From assembly GCF_009764265.1 (NCBI RefSeq), contig NZ_RWIR01000069.1, positions 43,788 through 107,787 on the forward strand: DNA of 64,000 nucleotides. Direction: 5' to 3'. The first letter of the stretch is position 1. Every line of letters begins with the position of its first letter. Positions 25,111 to 36,276 of the stretch are shown here, one piece after another. The notes under the pieces were generated by a model that saw nothing but the letters and a program-made list of their open reading frames with translations, was not told the DNA's origin and ran no database searches. The stretch comes from Pseudomonas sp. PB101. Lineage in GTDB: Bacteria; Pseudomonadota; Gammaproteobacteria; Pseudomonadales; Pseudomonadaceae. A program made the position numbers and the translations under genes.

Positions 25111-25140
25111 CTGCAATCAATGAAATCATTGATTGCAGGC
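25111..25140. promoter_or_regulatory. operator palindrome of the toxin-antitoxin pair
   Basis: CCTGCAATCAATGA, AA, TCATTGATTGCAGG: 14-bp arms without mismatch, eight bases upstream of the antitoxin start and touching its ribosome-binding site. Expected binding site of the FitAB-like complex. Confidence 0.75.
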
Positions 25141-25189
25141 TAGCACATCCTGGTAAACCAAACCCCGGCAATCTTCCCAATGGCCGATA

Positions 25190-26563
25190 TCACCGCGTAC
25201 CGCGCTGGCGCAATGCCGACGGCATGAAGTACGCGTCTTCCGGCACCGGTTGGGCGAAGTCGACGGTGGCCGGTTCTTCGTTGTCCAGGTTCTGCACGTA
25301 GTATCGACGCGCCTGCAAATCATGGAATACGTCCAGCGCGCTCCAGGTGGTGGGCAGGTCGTAGAAGTTTTTCAGGTAGGCCATCGACACGCGCCACAAC
25401 TCCCCTCGCCCGTCGTATTGATCCACCAATGCGGCACCCCAACTGTCCTCGTCGAGAAACAGTACGCGCTTGGAGTAGATATGCCGCGCGCCCGGCTTGA
25501 GCGTGCCTTCGACCACCCAGACCCGGTGCAGCTCATAACGGGTGTATTGCGGATTGAGGTGGCCCGGTGTGAGCAACTGTTCGTACTTCACCTCAGGGCT
25601 GCCGACTTTGTAATTGTTGTAGGGAATGTAGACCTCTTGCTTGCCCTTGAGCTTCCAGTCGTAGCGGTCCGGCGAGCCGTTGAACATGTCGGTGTCGTCC
25701 GCCGTGCGCAGGCCGTCGGATGAGGCGATCGGGGTGTCATACGCGAGGTTCGGAGCCCGGCGCACACGGCGCTGACCCGCATCGTAGACCCAGGCCTGGC
25801 GCGGGTCCTTGAGCTGGTCCAGGGTCTCGTGTATCAACGCCGCACCGCCCGCCAGCCGGGCCGGGCTCTTCACGAACGCCAGGTAGTAGAACAGGATGTT
25901 TTTCAGGTCGGCGAACTGCCCGCCGGGGCGGTAATAGTTGAACAGCCCCTCTTGCTGCGAGGTCACCAGCGCGAAGCTGCCGTTGCGTTGCACCGGCGCT
26001 TCGGAAGCGCGACGGACCACATAGATGCCACGGTAACGGGTGATGTGGTTCCACAGCACCTCGACCCCGTCCTTGGGCACCGGGAACGGCACACCACCAT
26101 AGGCATCGGCAAACCCGGTGCCGCCATCGAGCAGCTTGGCCGAAGTCGCGTTTTTCAAGGTGTTGTCATACAGCCACTGCGGCGCCGAACCCGAGCGGCG
26201 AGAGGGATAGACCGGCATCTGGAAGGTGTCGGGGTAGCTGTTGAACAGGGCGACCTGACCCGGGCTGAGGTGGGCCTTGTACTGATCGAGGTTGGCCTTG
26301 GTGATGGTGAACAGCGGCTTGTCCGCCGCATACGGGTCCGGGTGATGCTGGCCAGGCTTGTAGCCCGCCGGCGCCTGGGTGATGCCGCCGGTCCATGCCG
26401 GAATGGTCCCGGCCGCATTGCCGGCACGCTCGGCGCCCAGCGGTGTCAGTGTGGTTTTCAGTTGCTCGGCTTGCTGGGGCGTGATCGCGGCGAATACGCT
26501 GCCGGCGGTCAGGCTCAGGAGTAGCGCCAGCGTGGTCTTGGTCAATCTTGAAGTGTGAAACAT
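25190..26563 (-). CDS. DUF1329 secreted protein
   Basis: 457 residues from ATG 26563 with GGAGA upstream. Signal peptide: TTLALLLSLTAGSVFA. DUF1329 features: IPAWTGGITQ, YPDTFQMPVYPSRRSG, and RVWVVEGTLKPGARHIYSKR. The family has a LolB-like fold and is usually found next to DUF1302, as here, in clusters linked to degradation or export of hydrophobic compounds. A REP pair separates it from DUF1302, which may tune relative expression. Confidence 0.9.
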   Translation of the reverse strand: MFHTSRLTKTTLALLLSLTAGSVFAAITPQQAEQLKTTLTPLGAERAGNAAGTIPAWTGGITQAPAGYKPGQHHPDPYAADKPLFTITKANLDQYKAHLSPGQVALFNSYPDTFQMPVYPSRRSGSAPQWLYDNTLKNATSAKLLDGGTGFADAYGGVPFPVPKDGVEVLWNHITRYRGIYVVRRASEAPVQRNGSFALVTSQQEGLFNYYRPGGQFADLKNILFYYLAFVKSPARLAGGAALIHETLDQLKDPRQAWVYDAGQRRVRRAPNLAYDTPIASSDGLRTADDTDMFNGSPDRYDWKLKGKQEVYIPYNNYKVGSPEVKYEQLLTPGHLNPQYTRYELHRVWVVEGTLKPGARHIYSKRVLFLDEDSWGAALVDQYDGRGELWRVSMAYLKNFYDLPTTWSALDVFHDLQARRYYVQNLDNEEPATVDFAQPVPEDAYFMPSALRQRGTR

Positions 26564-26605
26564 GATCGTTCTCCGAATTAAAGGCAGATGCACTGCACCC
26601 AGTCC

Positions 26606-26699
26606 TTGTGGGAGCGGGCTTGCCCGCGATAGCGGTGGATCAGTCAACATGGATGTCGAATGTGCTGCCGCCATCGCGGGCAAGCCCGCTCCCACAGGG
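26606..26699. repeat. REP-type inverted pair between DUF1302 and DUF1329
   Basis: TGTGGGAGCGGGCTTGCCCG and its inverse about 65 bases later. Confidence 0.8.
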
Positions 26700-26709
26700 G
26701 AATGAGCTT

Positions 26710-28665
26710 TCACAAGAAGTACTTGAGGTTGAAGCCGACGTTGTCGCGGTCACGCAGGCCGTTGTCCTGTCCGCCGCCAAAGAACTCCGTGTATTGCAGC
26801 TCGGCCTCCAGCCTGTTCTGGTAGTTGGCCTTGATCCCCAGGGTGTAGGCCTTGCGGCCCTCGATGATGTTGCCCGCCTGATAGCTGTTGCCCTCGAAGT
26901 CATCCTTGTAGACGACATAGGGCGAGACGTTGACCCCGGCATACACGTCGTTCCAGGTACCGTTGAACATCGCCGTGTAGCTGTAGGAATTGCGGTTGAC
27001 CTGGTCGCCGCGCTCGCCGCCGGACACGTAGGAAAAGTTGCCGGTACCCGCGTAGTAACGGCTGCTGCCGTCATAAGCGGTGTATTGCAGGCTGCTGCCG
27101 CGCAGGTGTTCGGACGCCAGTTCGAACACGCCGAACATCGAGTCGAAGGACAGGCTCGGGCCAAAGTTGTAGATGGTGCCCAGGGACGTGTTGAACGCTT
27201 CCACGCGCTCGGCGTTATTGATCTGGCTGTCGAGCGTGACCTGCTGCCCGCCGATGTTGATGGTCTGGCCGGCCGCCGCTGCGGCTGCGCCGTTGGCCAG
27301 GTCGCCGATCAGGTCGTTGGTGGCGGCGACACCGATGGGCAGGTTCGGCCGATAAGCCACTTCACCGAACACCGACGCCTGGCCCAGGGTGGTGTTGAAA
27401 CTGAAGCCGTACATGCGGATGTCTTCGGCATAACGCCGGTGCGCCTGAATATTGCCCAGCACATCCATGGTCGCCAGCCCGTTGGCCAGTTGCCCCGCCT
27501 GACTGCCGGCGACACCGGCCAGCAGGTTGGTCAGGGCATTCATGTCGATGCCCTGATAGCCGCCAAGGTCGGCGGAAATGGTCGGTTCCTTGGCGTGGTA
27601 GTTGACCATGTACAAGCCGAACTCGGTGCTGTTGAGTTCTTCTGCGATGTAGCGAAAAGCGAAGCCGAACTGGCCGTCGTTGCGCGCGTTGTAATCCTTG
27701 CCGACCGTGGCCACTTTGACGGTGTTGCCAAAGGCCGGGGTGACCCCGTTGGCGTACAGGCCGGTGGTGCTCAGGGCCTGGTTGAGCAGCGGGTTGTTGC
27801 CCAGCGCGCTGTACAGATCGATCACGTTGCCGAAGCCCGGCACCGGGGTATCCAGGGCGGTGCCGCTGAAGTTGTTGTAGGCGGTGTTGCCGCCGTCGGC
27901 GAACAGGTCGGTCTGCGAGTAGAACGTGCCGACCGGGTCGATGCGGGTTTCCTTCCAGTTGGTCTGGTAGAAGCTTTCCATGGTCAGGGTGTCGGTCAGG
28001 CCGAGGTTGAAGCTGAGCGCCTCCACCGGTACCAGCACTTCCTTGACTTCGGCCCCGGGCAGACGGTACTTGGCCGCATCCACCGGGTTGGTGGTGTTGA
28101 TCCCGCCACGGTAGAAAATCCCCTCGCCCCAGTTGAATACCTGGCGCCCGATACGCGCCGTGAGCGGCATCTGCGCGACGTCCCAGTTGCCATAGAGGTA
28201 GGCGTCGAGCATCTCCACCCGGCTGCCGGCGATGTCACGGGTCTGGCTGGTGAAGTGGTCGTCCTGGGGGTAACTCTGGCTGGGTTGCGACGGGTTGTTG
28301 TTGCTGTAGTAATCGTTGCGCTTGTCCATCAGTTGGGTGTCATAGAACGCCGTGCCGCGCACGAACATCCCGTAGTTCTGATAGTTGGCTTCGAGCTCCG
28401 AAGTGATCTTGTACACCTCGGAAACCAGCCCGGTGTCGAAGTTGCGATTGCCGTCGTTGGTGTTGACGTCGTCGTTGTTCCTGTCCCGGCCCTGGACCCG
28501 CCACAAGCGCCCATAGGACAAGGTACTGTCGAATGAACCGGTGACCTGGTTGTCCAGCACGCTGAACTCCTTGGCCTGCACGCCGTCGACCGCGCACAGT
28601 TGCAGCAGCCCTGCCAGGCCGACGCCGGGTAGCGCTGCGCCACACAGGCGAATTCGAGTGTTCAT
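26710..28665 (-). CDS. DUF1302 outer-membrane protein
   Basis: 651 residues from ATG 28665 with AAGGAGGAACAGATC upstream. Signal peptide ends near VQAKEF. The body alternates short amphipathic strands with aromatic residues and ends in VGFNLKYFL, a C-terminal Phe-type outer-membrane signature. DUF1302 features: VLDNQVTGSFDSTLSYG, RIGRQVFNWGEG. Likely a beta-barrel for hydrophobic substrates acting with the DUF1329 protein. A 642-codon frame on the opposite strand is a shadow of this gene. Confidence 0.9.
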   Translation of the reverse strand: MNTRIRLCGAALPGVGLAGLLQLCAVDGVQAKEFSVLDNQVTGSFDSTLSYGRLWRVQGRDRNNDDVNTNDGNRNFDTGLVSEVYKITSELEANYQNYGMFVRGTAFYDTQLMDKRNDYYSNNNPSQPSQSYPQDDHFTSQTRDIAGSRVEMLDAYLYGNWDVAQMPLTARIGRQVFNWGEGIFYRGGINTTNPVDAAKYRLPGAEVKEVLVPVEALSFNLGLTDTLTMESFYQTNWKETRIDPVGTFYSQTDLFADGGNTAYNNFSGTALDTPVPGFGNVIDLYSALGNNPLLNQALSTTGLYANGVTPAFGNTVKVATVGKDYNARNDGQFGFAFRYIAEELNSTEFGLYMVNYHAKEPTISADLGGYQGIDMNALTNLLAGVAGSQAGQLANGLATMDVLGNIQAHRRYAEDIRMYGFSFNTTLGQASVFGEVAYRPNLPIGVAATNDLIGDLANGAAAAAAGQTINIGGQQVTLDSQINNAERVEAFNTSLGTIYNFGPSLSFDSMFGVFELASEHLRGSSLQYTAYDGSSRYYAGTGNFSYVSGGERGDQVNRNSYSYTAMFNGTWNDVYAGVNVSPYVVYKDDFEGNSYQAGNIIEGRKAYTLGIKANYQNRLEAELQYTEFFGGGQDNGLRDRDNVGFNLKYFL

Positions 28666-28724
28666 GATCTGTTCCTCCTTCCCTGGTTTTATTGTTTTTG
28701 TGTTCGGTCAAATTTGCCGATTGG

Positions 28725-30014
28725 TTATGGCGCCAAACCCGCACCGGCATAAATCCGGCTGTGCGCGCCGAAATGTCCCAGCAGCATGAACAGCTGCCGG
28801 TTAAGTGCCGGATGGTCGAAATCTTCGCGCTGCAGCTGATTGCCACTGCTGAAATCGCTGCTGACCGGCGCCGCGTCCAGCCACTGGCCGATGGCTTCAT
28901 CGAATGCAGCGGAATTGTCGACGGACTCGGCACTCACCACTTCGCGCAGGTAGTCCACCGAGTACGGCGGGTAATGGGCGTCCTGTGCCGAGTCGGCATA
29001 AGCGTCGAGCATCGGATGGGGCTGACCCGCGCGCAGCAAACGACGCAGCCAGGTCGACTGATACTTCTCCACTTCCATGTGCCGGGTCGCAACGCGTTCG
29101 ATGGACGCCTGCTTGTCGGCAGCGAAACCGGCCAGTGCCTTGCCTTCCAGCAGAAGGAGATTGGCGAGATCGACACCGGGCAATGGCTTGGCGTGATAAG
29201 GCTGGGTCAGGTCCTGGACGTGGTGCAGGCCCCAGCCGAGAAAGCGATAACCCCAGTAGGAATGGCCGGTGGCAAAGGCCAGTCGCGCCAACCCCATGTA
29301 TTGATAGGCGCGCCAGTCGGGCCAGCTGCGCTCGAGAAATCCGGCAGCGGCGTACACCACCGAGCTCTCATGGAAGAAGCCCATATGGAACGGCGCCTGG
29401 GAGCTGTACTGGAACCGCGCGTCACCGAAGGGCTGCGAGCCGAAGCCGTACAGCGCGCCGACTTCGCCGGGGTTGTCGCTGAACAGATTGATGTCGTGGC
29501 CGTAATCCGGCTCGTCGGCGGCGCTGGCCAGGACCGCCAGGGGTGCGACTTTTTCGTTGTCGGTCACACGGATAAAGCGCTGGCGATTCCACGGTGAGAG
29601 TGTCTGCTCGACCATGACCTGTTCGGCCTTGAGGTGTTCACGTTCAGGCAGATCCTTGCCCGGCATCGGCTGGATGACCATCGCCAGATGAATCTGCGGA
29701 TTGATCCGCAGCGCGGTGAGGAAATCGTGGCGCAGATTGTCACCGGGCACGGCTGGCAATCGCAGGTTGTCGGGGCGCGGCGGGTATTGGGCGAAGTGTT
29801 CGCGGGCGAAGCGCTCCTGCTCGTCGAGCAACGCGCTCACGGCCTCGTATTGCTGCGAGAGAAACTGTTCCAGCGGTTCGACTTCGACCTGCTGCGCATC
29901 ACGCAAGGCCGGCAGGTCCTGCAACGCCAGGTAGCTGCCCACCGTATGGTTGGACCAGCCCCAGGCCGTCGGGGCCGTTGCACAAAGCAGCAACAGGAGG
30001 AATTTCAGCTTCAT
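28725..30014 (-). CDS. secreted zinc phospholipase C / S1-P1 nuclease-like protein
   Basis: 429 residues from ATG 30014. Signal peptide LKFLLLLLCATAPTAWG, so the mature protein would begin with Trp, the N-terminal zinc ligand of this superfamily. Other probable ligands: His in WSNHTVG, GHDINLF, HSYWGYRFLGWGLHHVQDL and QPYHAKP. Predicted to hydrolyse phospholipids in the periplasm or outside. It precedes DUF1302 by 59 bases on the same strand, so the three genes may form one envelope-lipid operon. Confidence 0.75.
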   Translation of the reverse strand: MKLKFLLLLLCATAPTAWGWSNHTVGSYLALQDLPALRDAQQVEVEPLEQFLSQQYEAVSALLDEQERFAREHFAQYPPRPDNLRLPAVPGDNLRHDFLTALRINPQIHLAMVIQPMPGKDLPEREHLKAEQVMVEQTLSPWNRQRFIRVTDNEKVAPLAVLASAADEPDYGHDINLFSDNPGEVGALYGFGSQPFGDARFQYSSQAPFHMGFFHESSVVYAAAGFLERSWPDWRAYQYMGLARLAFATGHSYWGYRFLGWGLHHVQDLTQPYHAKPLPGVDLANLLLLEGKALAGFAADKQASIERVATRHMEVEKYQSTWLRRLLRAGQPHPMLDAYADSAQDAHYPPYSVDYLREVVSAESVDNSAAFDEAIGQWLDAAPVSSDFSSGNQLQREDFDHPALNRQLFMLLGHFGAHSRIYAGAGLAP

Positions 30015-30145
30015 TGCCTGGTTCTTATTGGATGTGCCGTGGGGATTGAGCCTAACAACCGACCCGGGCCCTGACACTGTCCGATCTCACCAGAAAAGTT
30101 CTCCGATAGCGCCACATGTGATGGCGTGAAATCACCACCGATCAT

Positions 30146-30238
30146 TGTGGGAGCGAGCTTGCTCGCGATGGCGGCGTGTCCGTCGAGATAGATGCCGAGT
30201 GATATACCGTCATCGCGAGCAAGCTCGCTCCCACAGGG
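30146..30238. repeat. REP-type inverted pair
   Basis: TGTGGGAGCGAGCTTGCTCG and its inverse about 65 bases later. The gap 30,015-30,254 holds no gene. Confidence 0.8.
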
Positions 30239-30254
30239 GATCTGCGGTGTTCTT

Positions 30255-31823
30255 TCAGGCCGGGTAACCGGTGATTTTGCGGATGCTTTGATACAACGGT
30301 TTGAGCTGTCGGTACATGCGCAGGTAGACCTCTTTGTACAGTCGCTCATAGATCTGCTGCGCCTCGGGTTGCGGCATGAATACCGCGCCAACCCGCGTCA
30401 TCGCGGCCATCGCCGTGGGGAAGTCCGCGTGCAGCCCCAACCCCACCGCACAACAAATGGCCGCGCCCAGGCCGGACGCTTCGTAGACATGCGGACGCTC
30501 GGCCGGCAGGCCGAAAATGTTCGCCGTGAGTTGCATCGCGGCATCACTCTGCGAACCTCCGCCGGCGACGCGCAAGCGCGTGACGGAAATCCTCGAACGC
30601 TTTTCGATCTTCTCCATGCCCTGGCGCAAGGCATAGGCCAGCCCTTCGAGGATCGCCCGGTAAATGTGCGCGCGGGTATGCACGTCGCCGAAGCCGATCA
30701 TCGCGCCCTTGGCTTCCACGCCCGGCTCGCGGATGCCGGGTGACCAGTAGGGTTGCAGCATCAAGCCCATGGAGCCCGGCGGCACGGCCTCGACCAGCGC
30801 ATCGAAGAGTTGCTCGGGCTCCACGCCCTGGGCCTTGGCCTGCTGCATCTCGCGCAGGCCGAACTCGTTCTTGAACCAGCTGACCATCCAGTAGCCGCGA
30901 TAAATCATCACCTCGCAGTTGAATTGATCCGGCACCGCGGACGGGTAAGGCGGAATCAGCGGGACGATTTCCAGGTAGCGCGAGCGGGTGCTGGTGATCG
31001 TCGCCGTGGTGCCGTAGGACAGGCACACGGTGCCTGCGTCGACGACGCCGGAACCGACGACCTCACAGGCCTTGTCGGCACCCGCGGCGATCAGCGGCAG
31101 CCCCTCGGGAATGCCGGTGTGGCGGCTGGCCTCGGCGCTGATATGACCGAGGGTTTCGCCGGGCTTGTGCAGGCTCGGCAGTTGCTCGGGACGTACCGCC
31201 AGCGCCTGCCATTTCCAGTCGGCGGGAGCAGCCCATTTCAGGCGTTTGAAGTCGAACGGCAGATAACCGACGCAGCAGCCCACGGAGTCGACAAAGCGCC
31301 CGCACAGGCGATGGGTGAGAAACCCCGAGAGCAGCAGAAACTTGTCGGTCGCCGCCCACACTTCTGGCTGATTGCGGGCAATCCAGTTGGCCTCGGCCTG
31401 GGCGCGAAAGTAGTCCACCGTGGCTTGCGCGCCGACCAGTTTGAACAGCCAGCCCCACGGTCCCTTGATACCGCCTTCGACTTCGGCCTGGCGTTGATCG
31501 AGCCACAGGATCGCCGGGCGCAGCGCCTTGCCCTGGGCATCGACGTTGATCACGGTGCCGCGCTGGGTGGTCAGGGATACACCGGCAATCTGCGAGCGAT
31601 CGATGCCGGTTTGCTGCCACAACTGCTGGCAGGCCTCACCCAGTTTTGCCCAGTAATAATCCGGGTCCTGCTCGGCCCAGCCGGGTTGCGTCGAGTAATA
31701 GGCCTGCAACTCGACCTTGCCTTTGCCCAGCAGATTGCCCTGCAGATCGAAGAGCAGCGCGCGCACGCTCTGGGTGCCATTGTCGATGGCCAACAGGTAA
31801 CGCTTGTTCGGGTGGTTATCCAT
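30255..31823 (-). CDS. FGGY-family carbohydrate kinase
   Basis: 522 residues from ATG 31823 with GAGAG upstream. N-terminal phosphate loop YLLAIDNGTQSVRALLFD; second ATP-domain signature VAGGGSQSDAAMQLTANIF near residue 420. The family phosphorylates sugars and polyols. It is the third gene of an operon with an AGPS-like oxidase and a GlpD-like dehydrogenase, so a glycerol-type or short polyol substrate is likely, but it is not glycerol kinase by its overall sequence. Confidence 0.88.
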   Translation of the reverse strand: MDNHPNKRYLLAIDNGTQSVRALLFDLQGNLLGKGKVELQAYYSTQPGWAEQDPDYYWAKLGEACQQLWQQTGIDRSQIAGVSLTTQRGTVINVDAQGKALRPAILWLDQRQAEVEGGIKGPWGWLFKLVGAQATVDYFRAQAEANWIARNQPEVWAATDKFLLLSGFLTHRLCGRFVDSVGCCVGYLPFDFKRLKWAAPADWKWQALAVRPEQLPSLHKPGETLGHISAEASRHTGIPEGLPLIAAGADKACEVVGSGVVDAGTVCLSYGTTATITSTRSRYLEIVPLIPPYPSAVPDQFNCEVMIYRGYWMVSWFKNEFGLREMQQAKAQGVEPEQLFDALVEAVPPGSMGLMLQPYWSPGIREPGVEAKGAMIGFGDVHTRAHIYRAILEGLAYALRQGMEKIEKRSRISVTRLRVAGGGSQSDAAMQLTANIFGLPAERPHVYEASGLGAAICCAVGLGLHADFPTAMAAMTRVGAVFMPQPEAQQIYERLYKEVYLRMYRQLKPLYQSIRKITGYPA

Positions 31824-31843
31824 GGAGCTCTCTTCAATGGGCA

Positions 31844-33433
<1,590 letters not shown>

Positions 33434-33438
33434 GGCCG

Positions 33439-35034
33439 TCACTCCTGCAACAGCGTGCCAGGGTTCAGTCGCCCGGCCGGATCAAAATGCCGACTCAGTG
33501 CCTGCAGGGTGTCCATCGCCAGCGCACCCTTCTCGCGCCGCAGAAACGGTGCGTGGTCCTTGCCGACGCCATGCTGGTGACTGATGGTGCCGTGGTTGTC
33601 GACGATCGTCTGGCTGGCCGCCTGCTTGAGTGCCTGCCAGCGCGCCAGGGTGGCGGGGTAATCCACCGCCGGGCGAAACACATAGGTGGTGTAGATGCTC
33701 GATCCTTCGCCGTATACGTGGGACAGGTGGGTGAAGACATGCACCCGCTCGCCCTCGGCAGCCAAGGCGTCGCGCAGGCTGTTTTCGACAAGCGTGAGCA
33801 GGTTATCGACGTTGCTCCAGTCGGTGGCCGTTTCCAGGGTGTCGACCACGTAACCGGCGTTCCACAGGTTTTCGCGCAGGTAGGGAAAACGAAAACGGTT
33901 CTGCGCCCACTTCTTGCCGAGCAAGGTGCCGGTAAACACCCCGCCGAACGCCTTGAGGTGCTGCCGGGCCTGACGCAGGGACAGCGCATTTTGCCGACGA
34001 TTGCCGGTCACGCCGAACGTCAGCAGGCATTTGCCCTCGCCGGCGCCGCGCAGGGCCAGGTACTTTTCCAGCCAGGCGATCTGCTGCGGGTGACCGGCCA
34101 GCGCCAACTGGGTTTCGGTTTCCACCGCGTTGGACAGGCGCAGCATCGACAGCGGCACGCGCGCCTGGGCCAACTGGCGGATGGCTCGTAGCGCCTGCGG
34201 CCAATCGGGCAGAAAAACGCCGTAGAAACGTTCATCGGCAGGCAGTGCGCTGACCCGTACCTTGACCTCGGAAATGATCCCGAAGCGGCCCTCGCAACCC
34301 AGCACCACTTCGCGCAGATCAGGACCTGCCGCCGAGGCCGGGAAGGTCGGTATTTCCAACGGGCCAGCAAAGGTTTCCAGGGTCCCGCCGGCGAACAACT
34401 GCTCGATTCGCCCATAGCGCAGCGACTGCTGGCCACTGGAGCGACTGGCGACCCAACCGCCCAGGGTCGACAGCTCCCACGACTGCGGAAAATGGCCGAG
34501 GGTGTAACCACGCGCCCGCAGCTGACTTTCCACCTGCGGCCCACTCGCGCCGGGGCCGAAGGTGGCCAGCAGGCTCTCTTCGTCGAGGTCCAGCAGGCGA
34601 TTCATCCGGGCCAGGGAAACCGTCACCACCGGCCGTGCGGAACTGGGTGGGTTGATGTGACCGGCCACCGAAGTACCGCCGCCATACGGAATCAGGCACA
34701 GGTCCTGTTCATGGGCGAGCGCCAGCAACTGGCGAATCTGTTCGGCGGTCTCGGGATAGGCCACGGCGTCGGGATAATTGCCCAGCGCACCCTCACGCAA
34801 CGCCAGCCAGTCCGGCAGGCTCTGGCCGCGAGCATGCAGCAAACGATCATGGGCATCCACGCTGTACAAGTAGTGTTGCTGCAACCGCGACGGGGGCACG
34901 CGGGCCAATGCCGTTTCAAGCGTCGCATCGGGCAGCGCTCGACCTTCTCCCACCCGTTGCGCGAGAAAACTCGCGCCCTGGGCCGGCAGCTCGACCACCG
35001 TGGTTGCATCTCCCCAGCCGTTCCAGCGTCGCAT
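33439..35034 (-). CDS. AGPS-like FAD-binding oxidase
   Basis: 531 residues. FAD-binding type-4 domain with IPYGGGTSVAGHINPP near residue 120, GGWVASRSSGQQSLRYG, and C-terminal HGTISHQHGVGKDHAPF. The last matches the active-site histidine cluster of alkyldihydroxyacetonephosphate synthase (SHHHGVGK), with Gln in place of the middle His. In eukaryotes AGPS makes ether lipids; in bacteria such proteins are of unclear function. First gene of a three-gene operon, transcribed away from an AraC-type regulator. Confidence 0.85.
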   Translation of the reverse strand: MRRWNGWGDATTVVELPAQGASFLAQRVGEGRALPDATLETALARVPPSRLQQHYLYSVDAHDRLLHARGQSLPDWLALREGALGNYPDAVAYPETAEQIRQLLALAHEQDLCLIPYGGGTSVAGHINPPSSARPVVTVSLARMNRLLDLDEESLLATFGPGASGPQVESQLRARGYTLGHFPQSWELSTLGGWVASRSSGQQSLRYGRIEQLFAGGTLETFAGPLEIPTFPASAAGPDLREVVLGCEGRFGIISEVKVRVSALPADERFYGVFLPDWPQALRAIRQLAQARVPLSMLRLSNAVETETQLALAGHPQQIAWLEKYLALRGAGEGKCLLTFGVTGNRRQNALSLRQARQHLKAFGGVFTGTLLGKKWAQNRFRFPYLRENLWNAGYVVDTLETATDWSNVDNLLTLVENSLRDALAAEGERVHVFTHLSHVYGEGSSIYTTYVFRPAVDYPATLARWQALKQAASQTIVDNHGTISHQHGVGKDHAPFLRREKGALAMDTLQALSRHFDPAGRLNPGTLLQE

Positions 35035-35244
35035 GCGTGTGTCCCTTTTGCGGTTCTGATCAGTGATATTTCAGGCCCCCATACTAGTCAGCCGCCCGAA
35101 AGTGTCACGGTCGCATCCGGCCAGTTCGAGTAGCCAATTGAGTCAAACGTCGCGCAAGCACCAGCCATTTACTTTAGCCGTGGTTTCAAATTACCTTTCA
35201 GCGCATTCATCCGCGCATGCGGGCCTTGATCAAAGGAAACGATC

Positions 35245-36261
35245 ATGCAATCGCTCGGCTTCACTTCAGTTCCGCCGCTGCTCAAATACCTGCGTCATGC
35301 CGAACAACTGGGCATGGCCATCGAGCCTGCGTTGGCGGCTGCCGGGTTGCAGGCACAGCAGTTGAGTGACAACAGCCTGCGGTTGCCGGGTGAAGCCCAT
35401 GAACGGCTGCTCGATTATTTCTGCGAACACTCGGGCGATGCGTTGTTCGGTCTCAATGCCGCGCGTTTCGTGTTGCCCAACTCCTGGAGCGTGCTGGGCT
35501 ACATCACCATGAACTGCGCGACGCTGGGCGATGCGATGAGCCGCATCATGCCGTTCGAGAAACTGGTGGGCGACATGGGCGTCAGCCGCGCCGAGGTGCA
35601 AGGCAGCGAGGTGCACCTGATCTGGACCTGCCGCCATCAACGCCCGCGCATTCGCCGGCACCTGGTGGAAAACGTGCTCGGTTCCTGGCTGCAATACGCA
35701 CGCTGGATCGCCGACACGCAACTGTCACCGGCCGCCGTCTGGCTCGAACATGCCCGCCCGGCCGACACGACGCTGGCAGAGTACGAGCAGTTCTTCGACT
35801 GCCCCGTACTGTTCGACCAGCCTTACTCGGCGCTGATCGTGCCGTTGCCGTATTTGCAGTTGCCCCTGCGCCAGGCCGATGCGCAATTGCTGCGCACCCT
35901 GGAAGAACATGCCCAGGGGTTGATGGCCACACTGGAGGACGCCTCGCTGCAGCAGCGGGTCAAAAGCATCCTGCGCCAGTTGCTCAAGGAAGGCCTGCCA
36001 CGCAAGGAGCAGGTGGCCGAGCAGCTCGCCGTGTCAGTGCGTACCCTGCAACGCCAGCTGCACCAGGCCGGTACGTCGTACCAGCAGATCCTCGATGACC
36101 TGCGCCAGGAGCTGGCCGAGCATTACCTGCTCAACAGCACCCTGCCGATCCAGGACATCGCCCAGTACCTGGGTTTCACCGAACCCCGCTCGTTTCACCG
36201 CACCTTCAAAAGCCGGCGCGGGATGCCGCCCGGCGAGTTCCGCCAGACCCACCGGGGTTGA
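35245..36261 (+). CDS. AraC-family regulator, divergent from the AGPS-like operon
   Basis: 338 residues with AAAGGA before the ATG. The N-terminal 180 residues are an arabinose-operon-regulator type ligand domain of the OruR/QhpR class (PLLKYLRHAEQLG; LPNSWSVLGYITMNCATLGDAM). The C-terminal double HTH ends with the typical IQDIAQYLGFTEPRSFHRTFKSRRGMPPGEFR motif (given here as two parts: IQDIAQYLGFTEPRSF and HRTFKSRRGMPPGEFR). The 210-base gap to the divergent operon should hold its operator. Confidence 0.9.
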   Translation: MQSLGFTSVPPLLKYLRHAEQLGMAIEPALAAAGLQAQQLSDNSLRLPGEAHERLLDYFCEHSGDALFGLNAARFVLPNSWSVLGYITMNCATLGDAMSRIMPFEKLVGDMGVSRAEVQGSEVHLIWTCRHQRPRIRRHLVENVLGSWLQYARWIADTQLSPAAVWLEHARPADTTLAEYEQFFDCPVLFDQPYSALIVPLPYLQLPLRQADAQLLRTLEEHAQGLMATLEDASLQQRVKSILRQLLKEGLPRKEQVAEQLAVSVRTLQRQLHQAGTSYQQILDDLRQELAEHYLLNSTLPIQDIAQYLGFTEPRSFHRTFKSRRGMPPGEFRQTHRG

Positions 36262-36276
36262 CGCAATCTTCGAAAC

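Noticed and set aside
26608..28536. 642-codon open frame on the plus strand
   Set aside because: It lies wholly opposite the DUF1302 gene, which has a signal peptide, a strong ribosome-binding site and family motifs. Its composition (His/Gln/Val/Gly rich) is the usual artefact of GC-rich DNA.
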